Position numbers and translations under genes: made by a program. Positions 8,661 through 16,363 of a DNA stretch of 47,146 nt are shown here, one piece after another. The stretch comes from Candidatus Heimdallarchaeota archaeon. Lineage in GTDB: Archaea; Asgardarchaeota; Heimdallarchaeia; Heimdallarchaeales; Kariarchaeaceae. How positions within the stretch are numbered: the first letter of the stretch is position 1; every line of letters starts with the position of its first letter. The notes below the pieces were generated by a model. That model did not search any database and was not told where the DNA came from. It was given only the letters and a program-made list of their open reading frames with translations. The DNA lies in the NCBI GenBank assembly GCA_015523565.1, contig WAKA01000009.1, positions 1 to 47,146 on the forward strand, read 5' to 3'.

Positions 8661-9659
8661 TTAAAGTAACCCTTTTAGGTAGTTTCTATAATTGACACGA
8701 TACGAGGGATGATATTCTGGTTCATTATCCATGATCTGCTCTATTTCCTCAACAAGTTGTCTCGAAAGGTTGATCTCCCCTGCCGCTGCATTTTCTCTCA
8801 CTTGATCAGGTTTGCTGGCTCCCGTTATCAAAGAACTTATCTGTGGTTTACTGAGTGCCCAAGCCAAGGAAAGTTGGGTAAGGCTCATATCATTCTCCTT
8901 TGCCAATTCCCTCAACTTTCTCAACTTTTCAAAAACTTCCTCTGTCATCTCACGTTCTGTCAACTTGTTATATCTTGCATGTCTGGAATCTTCTGGAATT
9001 CCATCTAAATACTTCCCAGTCAATATTCCCTGTGCCAATGGAGACCATACCGTTATTCCAATACCATGACCATCAATTGTATACCAGAGTTCCTTTTCTA
9101 TGTATCGATCCAATAAATTATATCTTGGCTGTTCCACAGCAGGTGGTCTCAACCCAAGCTCTTTCGCCAAGCCTGTTGCCCTTTCAATTTCCGCAGCAAA
9201 CCATGTGGATGTTCCCCAATAATTGATCAATCCCTCTTCAATCAGGTCATTCATCACTTGTATCGTTTCTTCAAGTGGTGTTGAATAATCATAGCGATGG
9301 CAGAAATAGATGTCGAGATAATCCGTGTTCAATCTCGCAAGGCTTTTCTTGATTGATTCCCTGATATGCTTATGGGAAAGCCCTCTATTGTTTGGATTGT
9401 CTGACATCTTTCCATAGACTTTAGAGCTTATGACAAAGTCACTACGATCTCTTCCTTTCAAAAACTCCCCAACAACCCGTTCTGACTCACCTTTATTGTA
9501 TACATCTGCAACATCAATAAAATTAATGCCTTCATCCTCTGCAACCTGTAGGCATTTCAATGAAGTTGAATCATCCACATTCATGCCAAATGTCAGCCAA
9601 CCTCCAATGCTTATTGCTGAAACTTTTGTTCCATATTTTCCCAAATTTCTATAATGCAT
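8661..9659 (-). CDS. aldo/keto reductase
   Basis: NADPH-dependent oxidoreductase of the AKR superfamily, close in pattern to potassium-channel-beta-like and YghZ-like members. The tetrad is intact: Asp and Tyr in FIDVADVYNKGESE, Lys in ISSKVYG and His in YFCHRYD. The cofactor-binding C-terminal part reads LAWALSKPQISSLITGASKP. At 332 residues it is full length. Physiological substrate unknown; soluble cytoplasmic enzyme. Confidence 0.88.
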   Translation of the reverse strand: MHYRNLGKYGTKVSAISIGGWLTFGMNVDDSTSLKCLQVAEDEGINFIDVADVYNKGESERVVGEFLKGRDRSDFVISSKVYGKMSDNPNNRGLSHKHIRESIKKSLARLNTDYLDIYFCHRYDYSTPLEETIQVMNDLIEEGLINYWGTSTWFAAEIERATGLAKELGLRPPAVEQPRYNLLDRYIEKELWYTIDGHGIGITVWSPLAQGILTGKYLDGIPEDSRHARYNKLTEREMTEEVFEKLRKLRELAKENDMSLTQLSLAWALSKPQISSLITGASKPDQVRENAAAGEINLSRQLVEEIEQIMDNEPEYHPSYRVNYRNYLKGLL

Positions 9660-9758
9660 AGGTTACCTTGTCTAAACAAAATTTAAAGAATTGTAAACCA
9701 CTAAATTATCCAAGCCTCTTCCGATTGATTGATAACAAGCAAGTTTCCATTTTGAAAC

Positions 9759-10610
9759 ATGATAAAAAACCTAGCAGTTATTGGTGCAGGGCAAATGGGT
9801 GCTGGCATCGCACTCGTCTGTGCTGTTAATGGCTATGAGGTAACCCTCAACGATATTGACCAAAAATTCATCGACAGTGGGTTGGAAAGAAACAAAAAAT
9901 GGCTGGATAGGCAGGTCTCAAAAGAACGGATGACACAACAGGAGGCTGATGAAATTTGGAACAGAATGACTGGTGAAGTGGATCTGCAAAAAGCAGTATC
10001 TGAAAAAGACATGGTTATTGAGGCCATAATCGAAAACCTTGACATTAAAAAGGATGTATGGACAAAAATAGGTAACTACGCCCCAGAGCATGCCATTTTT
10101 GGATCAAACACCTCATCTCTCTCAATTACCGAAATGGCTGTGGCATCAGGTCGCCCTGAAAAATTCTTGGGAACACACTTTTTTAATCCACCTGTGATCA
10201 TGAAAATCATTGAATTCATCAAGGGCTATTCCACCTCTCAAGAAACATTGGAAACAGCTATTGAATTCGGAAAATCATTGGGCATGAAAACAGTCATTGC
10301 CGCAGAGGCTCCTGGATTCATTGTCAATCGTATCCTCATCCCCATGCTTAATGAGGCATACTTTGCTCTTCAAGAAGGTGTTGCCACAAAAGAAGACATC
10401 GATCTCGCCGTAAAAATGGGTTTGAACCACCCAATGGGTCCTCTAACCCTCTCGGATTTCATTGGGTTGGATACCATACTCTATATCGCAGAATATCTAC
10501 ATAAGGAATTGGGTGAGGATAAATATCGACCTTGTCCCTTGCTCAGAAAAATGGTAAGGGCTGGCAAGCTTGGCAGAAAAACTGGTGAAGGGTTCTATAA
10601 ATACGATTGA
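9759..10610 (+). CDS. 3-hydroxyacyl-CoA dehydrogenase
   Basis: Oxidises (S)-3-hydroxyacyl-CoA to 3-ketoacyl-CoA with NAD(P). The N-terminal Rossmann motif is VIGAGQMGAGIA. The catalytic His lies in LGTHFFNPPVIMKIIEF, with SNTSSLSI before it and the C-terminal helical domain MGLNHPMGPLTLSDFIGLD. At 283 residues it is the stand-alone (Hbd/PaaH) form without an enoyl-CoA hydratase domain. It is followed 54 nt later by an epimerase-like gene and a biotin ligase, a context fitting fatty-acid or amino-acid-derived acyl-CoA breakdown. Confidence 0.92.
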   Translation: MIKNLAVIGAGQMGAGIALVCAVNGYEVTLNDIDQKFIDSGLERNKKWLDRQVSKERMTQQEADEIWNRMTGEVDLQKAVSEKDMVIEAIIENLDIKKDVWTKIGNYAPEHAIFGSNTSSLSITEMAVASGRPEKFLGTHFFNPPVIMKIIEFIKGYSTSQETLETAIEFGKSLGMKTVIAAEAPGFIVNRILIPMLNEAYFALQEGVATKEDIDLAVKMGLNHPMGPLTLSDFIGLDTILYIAEYLHKELGEDKYRPCPLLRKMVRAGKLGRKTGEGFYKYD

Positions 10611-10664
10611 GCCTTCCGAACCCCAGTCATCATTGTTAAGAAGGGTTTTTGACAGATAATAATT

Positions 10665-11063
10665 ATGGTCAAAATTTCCCAAATTGCAATTGCAGTGCCA
10701 GAAATAGAAAAGGCAAAAAAGGTCTTTGAAGCACTTACTGAAACATCTGCAAGCTCTCCCCATCTTGTTGAAACTCAAAAAGTCAATGTTTCATTCATTC
10801 AAGTTGGAGACACTAAAATTGAACTGTTGGAACCTGCCTCAGATAAAACCCCTATTACAAATTTCCTTCAAAAAAGAGGCAGTGGAATACATCATATTGG
10901 GATCAAAGTGAAGGAATTTGAAGAAACGATAAAAAAAATGAAGGCATTGGGTGTCCGTACCCTCGGTGATCCCACTGTTGGTGCTGAAGGGCATCGTGTT
11001 GTTTTCTTCCATCCCAAGGACACACATGGTGTACTTATTGAGCTTGAAGAGGATCTGGAATGA
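10665..11063 (+). CDS. mce: methylmalonyl-CoA epimerase-like VOC protein
   Basis: VOC-fold enzyme that interconverts (R)- and (S)-methylmalonyl-CoA between propionyl-CoA carboxylase and the mutase. At 132 residues it matches family length. The pattern IAVPEIEKAKKVFEAL, QVGDTKIELLEPAS, GIHHIGIKVKEFEE and GVLIELEE is typical. The first metal ligand, normally His in 'DHIGIAV', is Gln here (ISQIAIAV). The later His (GIHHIG) and Glu (LIELEE) are present. Gln can bind metal in related glyoxalases, so activity may be kept, but a different VOC function is possible. It overlaps the next gene by 4 nt (ATGA). Confidence 0.75.
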   Translation: MVKISQIAIAVPEIEKAKKVFEALTETSASSPHLVETQKVNVSFIQVGDTKIELLEPASDKTPITNFLQKRGSGIHHIGIKVKEFEETIKKMKALGVRTLGDPTVGAEGHRVVFFHPKDTHGVLIELEEDLE

Positions 11064-11611
11064 ACGGTTGGATTGCCCCAAATTCATTTCCTGGTTGGTA
11101 TGTTCTGCACAAAGTCGAAACTGGTTCAACAAATGATGATAGTGCAGAATTGCTGGATGAGGGGTATGAAAAAGTCATTGTAACGGCAGAAGTTCAACAC
11201 CATGGGCGAGGCAGAAAAGGAAACTTTTGGCATTCTCCAAAAGGTGGATGCTGGATTTCCATTGGCTTTAATTGCAATCTCCCTGTGATGGAATTAAGTA
11301 CTCCTCTTGTTGAAACCCTTGCCATAAAATTTTCCAATAACTTCAAAACCAAATTTAATGTAAAACAACCAAATGATATTTTCTTAAATGGAAAAAAAGT
11401 GCTGGGATTGCTAATCGACACCATAATTGTTGATCAAACAATTAAACGTCTTATTCTTGGAGTGGGTGTAAATGTAAACAATCCCCTCCCTGAACCAATC
11501 ATGGATATAGCAACTTCCTTGAAGAATGAGGGCATTCAGACAACCCCGGCAGAAGTGGCAATGTTAATCTGCAACAGCGCATTGCCTTTTTTCAAACAAC
11601 TTACTGGGTAA
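11060..11611 (+). CDS. minimal biotin--protein ligase catalytic domain
   Basis: Attaches biotin to acceptor lysines of acyl-CoA carboxylases. Motifs are GRGRKGNFWHSPKGG (adenylate binding), KQPNDIFLNGKKVLGLLID and ILGVGVNVNNPLP. The widespread KWPND motif reads KQPND, with the lysine kept but the Trp replaced. The chain stops after 183 residues, so the small C-terminal SH3-like domain of BirA/LplA-type ligases seems absent, as does any N-terminal HTH. Translationally coupled to the epimerase-like gene by a 4-nt overlap, which links it to methylmalonyl/propionyl-CoA metabolism. Confidence 0.78.
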   Translation: MNGWIAPNSFPGWYVLHKVETGSTNDDSAELLDEGYEKVIVTAEVQHHGRGRKGNFWHSPKGGCWISIGFNCNLPVMELSTPLVETLAIKFSNNFKTKFNVKQPNDIFLNGKKVLGLLIDTIIVDQTIKRLILGVGVNVNNPLPEPIMDIATSLKNEGIQTTPAEVAMLICNSALPFFKQLTG

Positions 11612-11662
11612 CGCGAAATGATGAAAAGAGAGTCAATGATCCTTCATGGAAATGAAAACACC

Positions 11663-12322
11663 CTAATTTTTCTGATCGCGTTTTTCCAGTACAAACTGCG
11701 TAATGAATTTGCCTCGTTCTAACATGGATGCTCTCCCAAATTCCTTGAACTGATGATAGGAGCAAATAATGCCATGGTTATCCTCCAGTTCCATGGAGAG
11801 TCTCTCACGATCTATCATTTGTGAATATGCTTGGGAAAGGACAAACACGACCCTTTCAAATCTCTCTGATAAAATATATGACTTGAGTATTTCTCCCAAC
11901 CTGTTCTTTTTCCAAAATGTCTTTACAGTCCCCATCCCCTCAAGCTTATCAACTGACTTTAAATCATAGTTTCTTATGGGGTCATCAAACAAAATCAATC
12001 CATAAAATGGTGTGACAATCACAGCATCAAGATCTTGATCTTCCCCAATGGTATGCCATACCTCAATTGGGATTTTTGAAAAAGTCCTGCCAGTACACCT
12101 TTGATAAGCAGGCATCAAAGCCACTGTTTTCTCTTTACTTGGTTCTGTATCAAATGCTGGCTTTTCTCCAGTCTTTTGAAGAATTTCGGTTCTCAATGCC
12201 AACAATTTTTCTGCTTCTTTCCGCGGCAATGACTCCAAAAATGTATGCCTTTTCTTTTTAAAATCTGTAATTCCTCCTGCTTGCTTGGATTTTGAAGTTG
12301 CCGTGACAATTAATGTTTTCAT
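11663..12322 (-). CDS. YaaA-like (DUF328/UPF0246) protein
   Basis: Resemblance to the YaaA family comes from PAYQRCTGRTFSKI and VIVTPFYGLILFDDPIRNYDLK, which match the family's 'YxGDVYxGL' and 'LSGLYGLLRPLDLI' regions. A later TFWKKNRLGEIL stretch matches 'YxFWGDxI'. E. coli YaaA lowers free iron and DNA damage under peroxide stress and can bind DNA; that role is not shown here. At 219 residues it is shorter than bacterial YaaA (~258). Last gene of a minus-strand run with DUF2203 and G1P dehydrogenase. Confidence 0.55.
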   Translation of the reverse strand: MKTLIVTATSKSKQAGGITDFKKKRHTFLESLPRKEAEKLLALRTEILQKTGEKPAFDTEPSKEKTVALMPAYQRCTGRTFSKIPIEVWHTIGEDQDLDAVIVTPFYGLILFDDPIRNYDLKSVDKLEGMGTVKTFWKKNRLGEILKSYILSERFERVVFVLSQAYSQMIDRERLSMELEDNHGIICSYHQFKEFGRASMLERGKFITQFVLEKRDQKN

Positions 12323-12364
12323 TGCTTTCTTAATGATTCCCCGATTTTAATGTTTTATATCCTT

Positions 12365-12775
12365 CTAAAAATCAATTCTTCTTCTTTGGCAATATTCTTC
12401 ACTGAATTTATAGTAATGCTTGATCTCCATTTCCCCCATCTTATAGCACAGAAATACGGGTTCCAACTTTCTTAAGGTGATAAATGCAATAATTCCCCTC
12501 TCCCAATCCCTGACAAGGACATCGTTTCTCAAAAACCTCAAGTTCAGATCATGAAGTCTTTCCGTAATCTCATCCAATTGAAACCTTTTAAGTGTGACAA
12601 CTGTTGGATCCTCGCCTTCCATTAACAGTAATTCTCTTTTCAACTCTTTATATCTCAGAAATAAATTAACCGCCTCCCTTAGCAATGGTTCAATGATATG
12701 GATCTTTTCCTGAGCCTCATGCAAATGAATTGCCCTGACAGGAATTTTCTGGTTTTGGAAGAGATCTTCGTTCAT
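12365..12775 (-). CDS. DUF2203 family protein
   Basis: Small soluble protein of unknown function. The family pattern is visible: an N-terminal helical hairpin (HLHEAQEKIHIIEPLLREAV), a middle RDWERGIIAFITLR stretch and the C-terminal CYKMGEMEIKHYYKFSEEYC, matching the usual 'CWxxGExxIxxWHxxxxGF'. It starts 41 nt downstream of glycerol-1-phosphate dehydrogenase and is probably co-transcribed. No catalytic prediction is justified. Confidence 0.65.
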   Translation of the reverse strand: MNEDLFQNQKIPVRAIHLHEAQEKIHIIEPLLREAVNLFLRYKELKRELLLMEGEDPTVVTLKRFQLDEITERLHDLNLRFLRNDVLVRDWERGIIAFITLRKLEPVFLCYKMGEMEIKHYYKFSEEYCQRRRIDF

Positions 12776-12816
12776 CTGCTAATTTATTGGTTAAGTATTA
12801 ATTAACTTTTCTTGTA

Positions 12817-13914
12817 TCACTGACCAACCTTTTCATCAACAGACCCTTTGTCTATCAGGCCTGTCTTCTCCAATGCTTTGATGACTGCCCTTCTCGTTAC
12901 TCCTGTCGCCAATATGGTATATCTTTCTGGTCTAATGCTCTGTGCCGTTAAAATTGCATTGACCAGCATCTCTGGGTCAACTCCGATTTGAGAGACATGG
13001 GTCGGCGCCCCAATGATTTCCAATGTTTCCTTTATCTCCTGCCAATTGCCCCCGTGCAAATACATTGTGAAAATTGACATCATTCCAACTTGTTCCCCAT
13101 GAAGTGCTGGATGTTCCACTAATTGATCGAGACTATGCGAAATCAAATGCTCTGCTCCACTCGCAGGTCGGGACGATCCATCAATGCACATTGCCATTGA
13201 ACTTGTTATCAATCCTTTAAAAACGTGATAAGCCCCCTTTATGGGATCCTTTGCTATCTCTTCCCTTGCTTCTATCATTGAAATTGCTGAAATCTCTGCT
13301 AAGGTGGATGCATAGGATGACATATGTTCTCCTGTTATCCGTCGTGATAATTCCCAATCCAAAATGGCTGTCTTGTTTGAAATGATGTCTGCACAACCCG
13401 AAATGGTAAATCTCCTTGGTGCCTTTGCCAAAACTGAAATGTCTCCTACAACAAGAATGGGTGCTTTTGCTGGAAATGATCCCTTGACATCAACACCATA
13501 AAGGGATGCTCTTGCGCTTGCAATCCCATCATGGGATGCCGCAGTCGGGACAGAAACAAAAGGGATATTATACTCATGCGAAGAGAATTTGGTCACATCT
13601 ATTACCTTGCCTCCTCCCACAGCTACTGCAAAATCTGCATTTATTTCCTCATAAAATTTTTCTGCCTCCTTCGCAACTTCTGTTGTTGCTTCCTTGATCT
13701 TAAGGATTTGAACTTCTTTGCCTGCTTCCTCCAAAACCTCTTTCACTTTTTTCCCAGCAACTTTATAGGTTGTATTACCTGATAATAATGCGACAGTGTC
13801 CTTTAATTGCAGTTTCTCAACATTTTCACCTATGTTTTCTATCGCGTGAAGCTTTACATCAAAAAGCCTTGGCAATTCAATAGTGGGTCTATCTATTATT
13901 CTTGCAAAACTCAC
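12817..13914 (-). CDS. egsA: sn-glycerol-1-phosphate dehydrogenase
   Basis: Makes the sn-glycerol-1-phosphate backbone of archaeal ether lipids from dihydroxyacetone phosphate with NAD(P)H. Signature stretches are AVGGGKVIDVTKFSSHE (nucleotide binding), FVSVPTAASHDGIASARAS, and metal-site segments CADIISNKTAILDWEL and ASGAEHLISHSLD with conserved Asp and His residues. At 365 residues it is full length. The start is GTG at 13914; an upstream TATA-like TAGTTTTAATAGTAAAG about 26 bp away fits a leaderless GTG start. Diagnostic archaeal gene. Confidence 0.93.
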   Translation of the reverse strand: MSFARIIDRPTIELPRLFDVKLHAIENIGENVEKLQLKDTVALLSGNTTYKVAGKKVKEVLEEAGKEVQILKIKEATTEVAKEAEKFYEEINADFAVAVGGGKVIDVTKFSSHEYNIPFVSVPTAASHDGIASARASLYGVDVKGSFPAKAPILVVGDISVLAKAPRRFTISGCADIISNKTAILDWELSRRITGEHMSSYASTLAEISAISMIEAREEIAKDPIKGAYHVFKGLITSSMAMCIDGSSRPASGAEHLISHSLDQLVEHPALHGEQVGMMSIFTMYLHGGNWQEIKETLEIIGAPTHVSQIGVDPEMLVNAILTAQSIRPERYTILATGVTRRAVIKALEKTGLIDKGSVDEKVGQ

Positions 13915-13992
13915 TAATTTCTATACAACTTTACTATTAAAACTATTGTCTTTAAAAAATTTGAAAATAAATATTTTTAATTCTAATTACGT

Positions 13993-15384
13993 TTAATTTC
14001 TTCTTCTCTTAAAGTGGACTATTGTTGCGAAACTGAACAAGGTGACCAATGCAAGGTAAAGTCCAAATCCAGGTCCTTCTTTTGCTTTTACAGGTGAAAA
14101 TGAGGGTGTTTCTGTGACACCACCAGGCCATGTGATGGTTCCTGTAATTGACATTCCTGAGGTTTCGTCCCATGAGCCAACTACTGCAAACTTGTCTCCC
14201 TGCAGGTTCACAATGTCATAAAGTGCGTTCCTGTCTCCCTGTGAGTTGAAGGTGACATGTCCTGTTGCTCCCATGAAGTCAGTCTTCTTCAATTCAGCAA
14301 GCAAAAGATCACCGTCATTGTAATCCTTGCTGTCCTTTACCAACCTTTCAATTGCATAGGCAAAAGCAAAGACTGCGTCATATGCAAAGCTTGCATAGGT
14401 GTTGGGTGTTCTGTCACCACACCCTGTGTATGTGTTATTGTCCTTGCCATTGCATGTTTCCCACAAATCAAGGAATGCATCGTGAGTTGGACCACTGCCT
14501 CTGTTTGGTGCAGTTCCAATCATTCCTTGCATGTTATCCTTGACTGTTTGGTCGACCGTGCCGTCATCATTCTCGAAGACACCTTCTTGTGTGGGTCCAT
14601 CTGTACCAATCCATACATAGTCTTTTCCAACAAGTCCGACATCGCCTGCTTGGGAGAACACAGTCTTTGCATCACCAACGATGGTGTTCAAGACAATGAC
14701 ATGTGCTCCAGAATCCTTAATTGCCTGCAATTGGGTTTTTACGTCTGGTGCACCTTTGTCAAACCTTTGTGAACTGAGAATTTCAATTCCAAGATCTTTT
14801 GCAGTGTCTTCAACAACTGATATACCGCCTTCACCATAATCGTCAGATGTTGCCAAAGTTGCAATTTGTGTAAAACCAAGATCCTTGATGATGTTTGCAA
14901 TTGCAACTCCCTGTACTGCATCAGAGGGGACAACTCTCAAGAAGTATGGATATACTGTCTTGTTTGAAAGGTCTGGATTGGTTGATGAGTAGGAAATCTG
15001 TGGTATTTTGTTCTGTTCTGCAACAGCGGCAATGGCCTTTGAGACTGAGGATGATGCCGCTCCAACAAAACCAACAACTCCTGCTGCTGCCAATTCCTCT
15101 GCTGCTGACTTTCCAGTTGTTGGATCTGTGGCTGTGTCCTTGACAACCAATTCCAATGTGTATCCGCTGAGCAATGAGTCATTCGCATTGATGACATCAA
15201 CTGCCATTTGGGCGGCTGCTCTTCTTTCAACACCACCTGCTTGGAGCTTGCCCGTAAGTGGGAAAAGTCCACCAAGCTTAATTGTTGTGGTCTGATGAAG
15301 TTCAAGTGCTGTACCATTGCTCATTGGTGCCAACATCATCAAACCCAAAACAATTGTCAAATAAACAATGTTTCTTTTATTCAT
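13993..15384 (-). CDS. branched-chain amino acid-type ABC transporter substrate-binding protein
   Basis: Extracellular receptor (Peripla_BP_6/LivK type) for the divergent liv operon. The start chosen is ATG at 15384, preceded by GGAGGAAAGAAC and opening a clean signal peptide (MNKRNIVYLTIVLGLMMLAP). An in-frame ATG at 15426 lies inside a hairpin and would bury the signal. The binding domain begins IKLGGLFPLTGKLQ and continues VGFVGAASSSVSKAIAAVAE. There is no lipobox Cys. Instead the C-terminus has GPGFG, one membrane helix (GLYLALVTLFSFATIVHF) and KRRR, a PGF-CTERM-like tripartite anchor. Ligand identity is inferred from family only. Confidence 0.88.
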   Translation of the reverse strand: MNKRNIVYLTIVLGLMMLAPMSNGTALELHQTTTIKLGGLFPLTGKLQAGGVERRAAAQMAVDVINANDSLLSGYTLELVVKDTATDPTTGKSAAEELAAAGVVGFVGAASSSVSKAIAAVAEQNKIPQISYSSTNPDLSNKTVYPYFLRVVPSDAVQGVAIANIIKDLGFTQIATLATSDDYGEGGISVVEDTAKDLGIEILSSQRFDKGAPDVKTQLQAIKDSGAHVIVLNTIVGDAKTVFSQAGDVGLVGKDYVWIGTDGPTQEGVFENDDGTVDQTVKDNMQGMIGTAPNRGSGPTHDAFLDLWETCNGKDNNTYTGCGDRTPNTYASFAYDAVFAFAYAIERLVKDSKDYNDGDLLLAELKKTDFMGATGHVTFNSQGDRNALYDIVNLQGDKFAVVGSWDETSGMSITGTITWPGGVTETPSFSPVKAKEGPGFGLYLALVTLFSFATIVHFKRRRN

Positions 15385-15396
15385 GTTCTTTCCTCC

Positions 15397-15460
15397 AAAT
15401 TGCAACGCTTTTTTCGCACCAACCATTCGGTTCTCGAAATGTGCTGTCGCGTTGCAATTT
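15397..15460 (-). promoter_or_regulatory. structured 5' leader of the substrate-binding protein gene
   Basis: Two perfect 12-base arms, AAATTGCAACGC (transcript 5' side, 15460-15449) and GCGTTGCAATTT (15408-15397), enclose 40 nt. Inner arms GCAC/GTGC and AACC/GGTT can pair too. The 3' arm ends directly against the GGAGG ribosome-binding site. The TATA box at 15481-15488 puts the predicted RNA start at about 15459, so the mRNA would begin with the stem. It could be a leader switch, an mRNA-stabilising cap or a DNA operator. Confidence 0.6.
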
Positions 15461-15480
15461 TGCTAATATGTCAAATTTGG

Positions 15481-15488
15481 CTTATAAG
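15481..15488 (-). promoter_or_regulatory. TATA box of the substrate-binding protein gene
   Basis: CTTATAAG sits about 97-104 bp upstream of the chosen ATG at 15384. With the usual 25-bp spacing, transcription would begin near 15459, giving a 75-nt leader. The site is palindromic, but its distance to the minus-strand gene and the separate livF TATA box assign it to the minus strand. Confidence 0.5.
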
Positions 15489-15568
15489 ACTTTCTATTTT
15501 TTTGTGAATGAATCATAATTCTCAATTCCGTAAAAGTCATCACCTATTTTCTATTGATTAAGAATAAC

Positions 15569-15578
15569 AATTATAAAG
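15569..15578 (+). promoter_or_regulatory. TATA box of the liv operon
   Basis: AATTATAAAG lies about 25 bp ahead of a predicted RNA start near 15600, giving a short leader that contains the strong AAGGAGG ribosome-binding site at 15614-15620. Confidence 0.45.
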
Positions 15579-15629
15579 CAATCCGAAAATCAGAATAAAA
15601 TTACATATCCCGTAAGGAGGATGATATGA

Positions 15630-16358
15630 CTGAAAGTAATAGAAACACAAAATTTGGTTAGCGGTTATGGAAAACTCCAAATCATTAATGGAGTTGACAT
15701 TGAATTGAATAAAGGGGAATTGGTTACAATAATAGGTCCAAATGGATCTGGCAAATCAACATTAGTAAAAACAATAATTGGACTTGTCCCAAGCTGGTCT
15801 GGTAAAATCATAATCAACGAAAAATTGGACATAACTGGCATGAAGCCTTATGATATTGTCACCAAACAAGTCCCAATCAACTACGTGCCACAGGTCAACA
15901 ATGTTTTCCCAACATTGACGATTGAGGAAAATCTTCTTTTGGGCGCTCTCCCCAGGAAAAAAGATCCTAAAGAGAAAATCCAAGAGGACATGGAAAAAAT
16001 CTTTGAAATTTTTCCACGGCTAAAGGAGCGGCTCTCTCAAAAAGCTGCGCTTCTTTCTGGCGGTGAAAGGCAAATGCTTGCCCTTGGCAGAGCATTGATG
16101 TCAAATCCAGACATTTTGATTTTGGATGAGCCTACAGCTGCATTAGCGCCTGTTCTTGCGGATGAAATATTCAACAAAATTATTGAACTGAAAAAACTGG
16201 GGCTAAGCATATTGCTTGTGGAACAGAGGGCAACACGTGCCTTGAAAATCAGTGACAGGGGTTATGTCTTGGTCTCTGGAAAGGTTGCTTTTGAAGACAA
16301 GGCCGAGAATCTCATAAACAATGAAAAAGTTGGAGAACTTTATTTAGGAAAGAGGTGA
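15630..16358 (+). CDS. livF: branched-chain amino acid ABC transporter ATPase LivF
   Basis: ATPase of the LivF type: Walker A GPNGSGKSTL, signature LLSGGERQMLALGRALM, Walker B ILILDEPTAAL and LVEQ in place of VTHD, as usual for LivF. The start is unusual. The family N-terminus (KVIETQNLVSGYG) extends upstream of the TTG at 15654 to a CTG at 15630, 9 nt after the AAGGAGG site. The codon before CTG is TGA. The ATG at 15621 is in frame but followed by that TGA two codons later, and the ATG at 15626 is out of frame. So either CTG initiates or a point error removed the start. It overlaps a GTG of the next frame by 4 nt. Confidence 0.88.
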   Translation: MKVIETQNLVSGYGKLQIINGVDIELNKGELVTIIGPNGSGKSTLVKTIIGLVPSWSGKIIINEKLDITGMKPYDIVTKQVPINYVPQVNNVFPTLTIEENLLLGALPRKKDPKEKIQEDMEKIFEIFPRLKERLSQKAALLSGGERQMLALGRALMSNPDILILDEPTAALAPVLADEIFNKIIELKKLGLSILLVEQRATRALKISDRGYVLVSGKVAFEDKAENLINNEKVGELYLGKR

Positions 16359-16363
16359 ATGAT

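Noticed and set aside
14257-14772. Long open frame antisense to the substrate-binding protein gene (171 codons)
   Set aside because: Cys/Val-rich composition typical of an antisense shadow; the sense gene is a clear Peripla_BP_6 protein.
15621-15632. In-frame TGA in livF as selenocysteine
   Set aside because: It would be residue 3, no SECIS-like element is evident and LivF proteins have no conserved Cys there; CTG start or sequence error is simpler.
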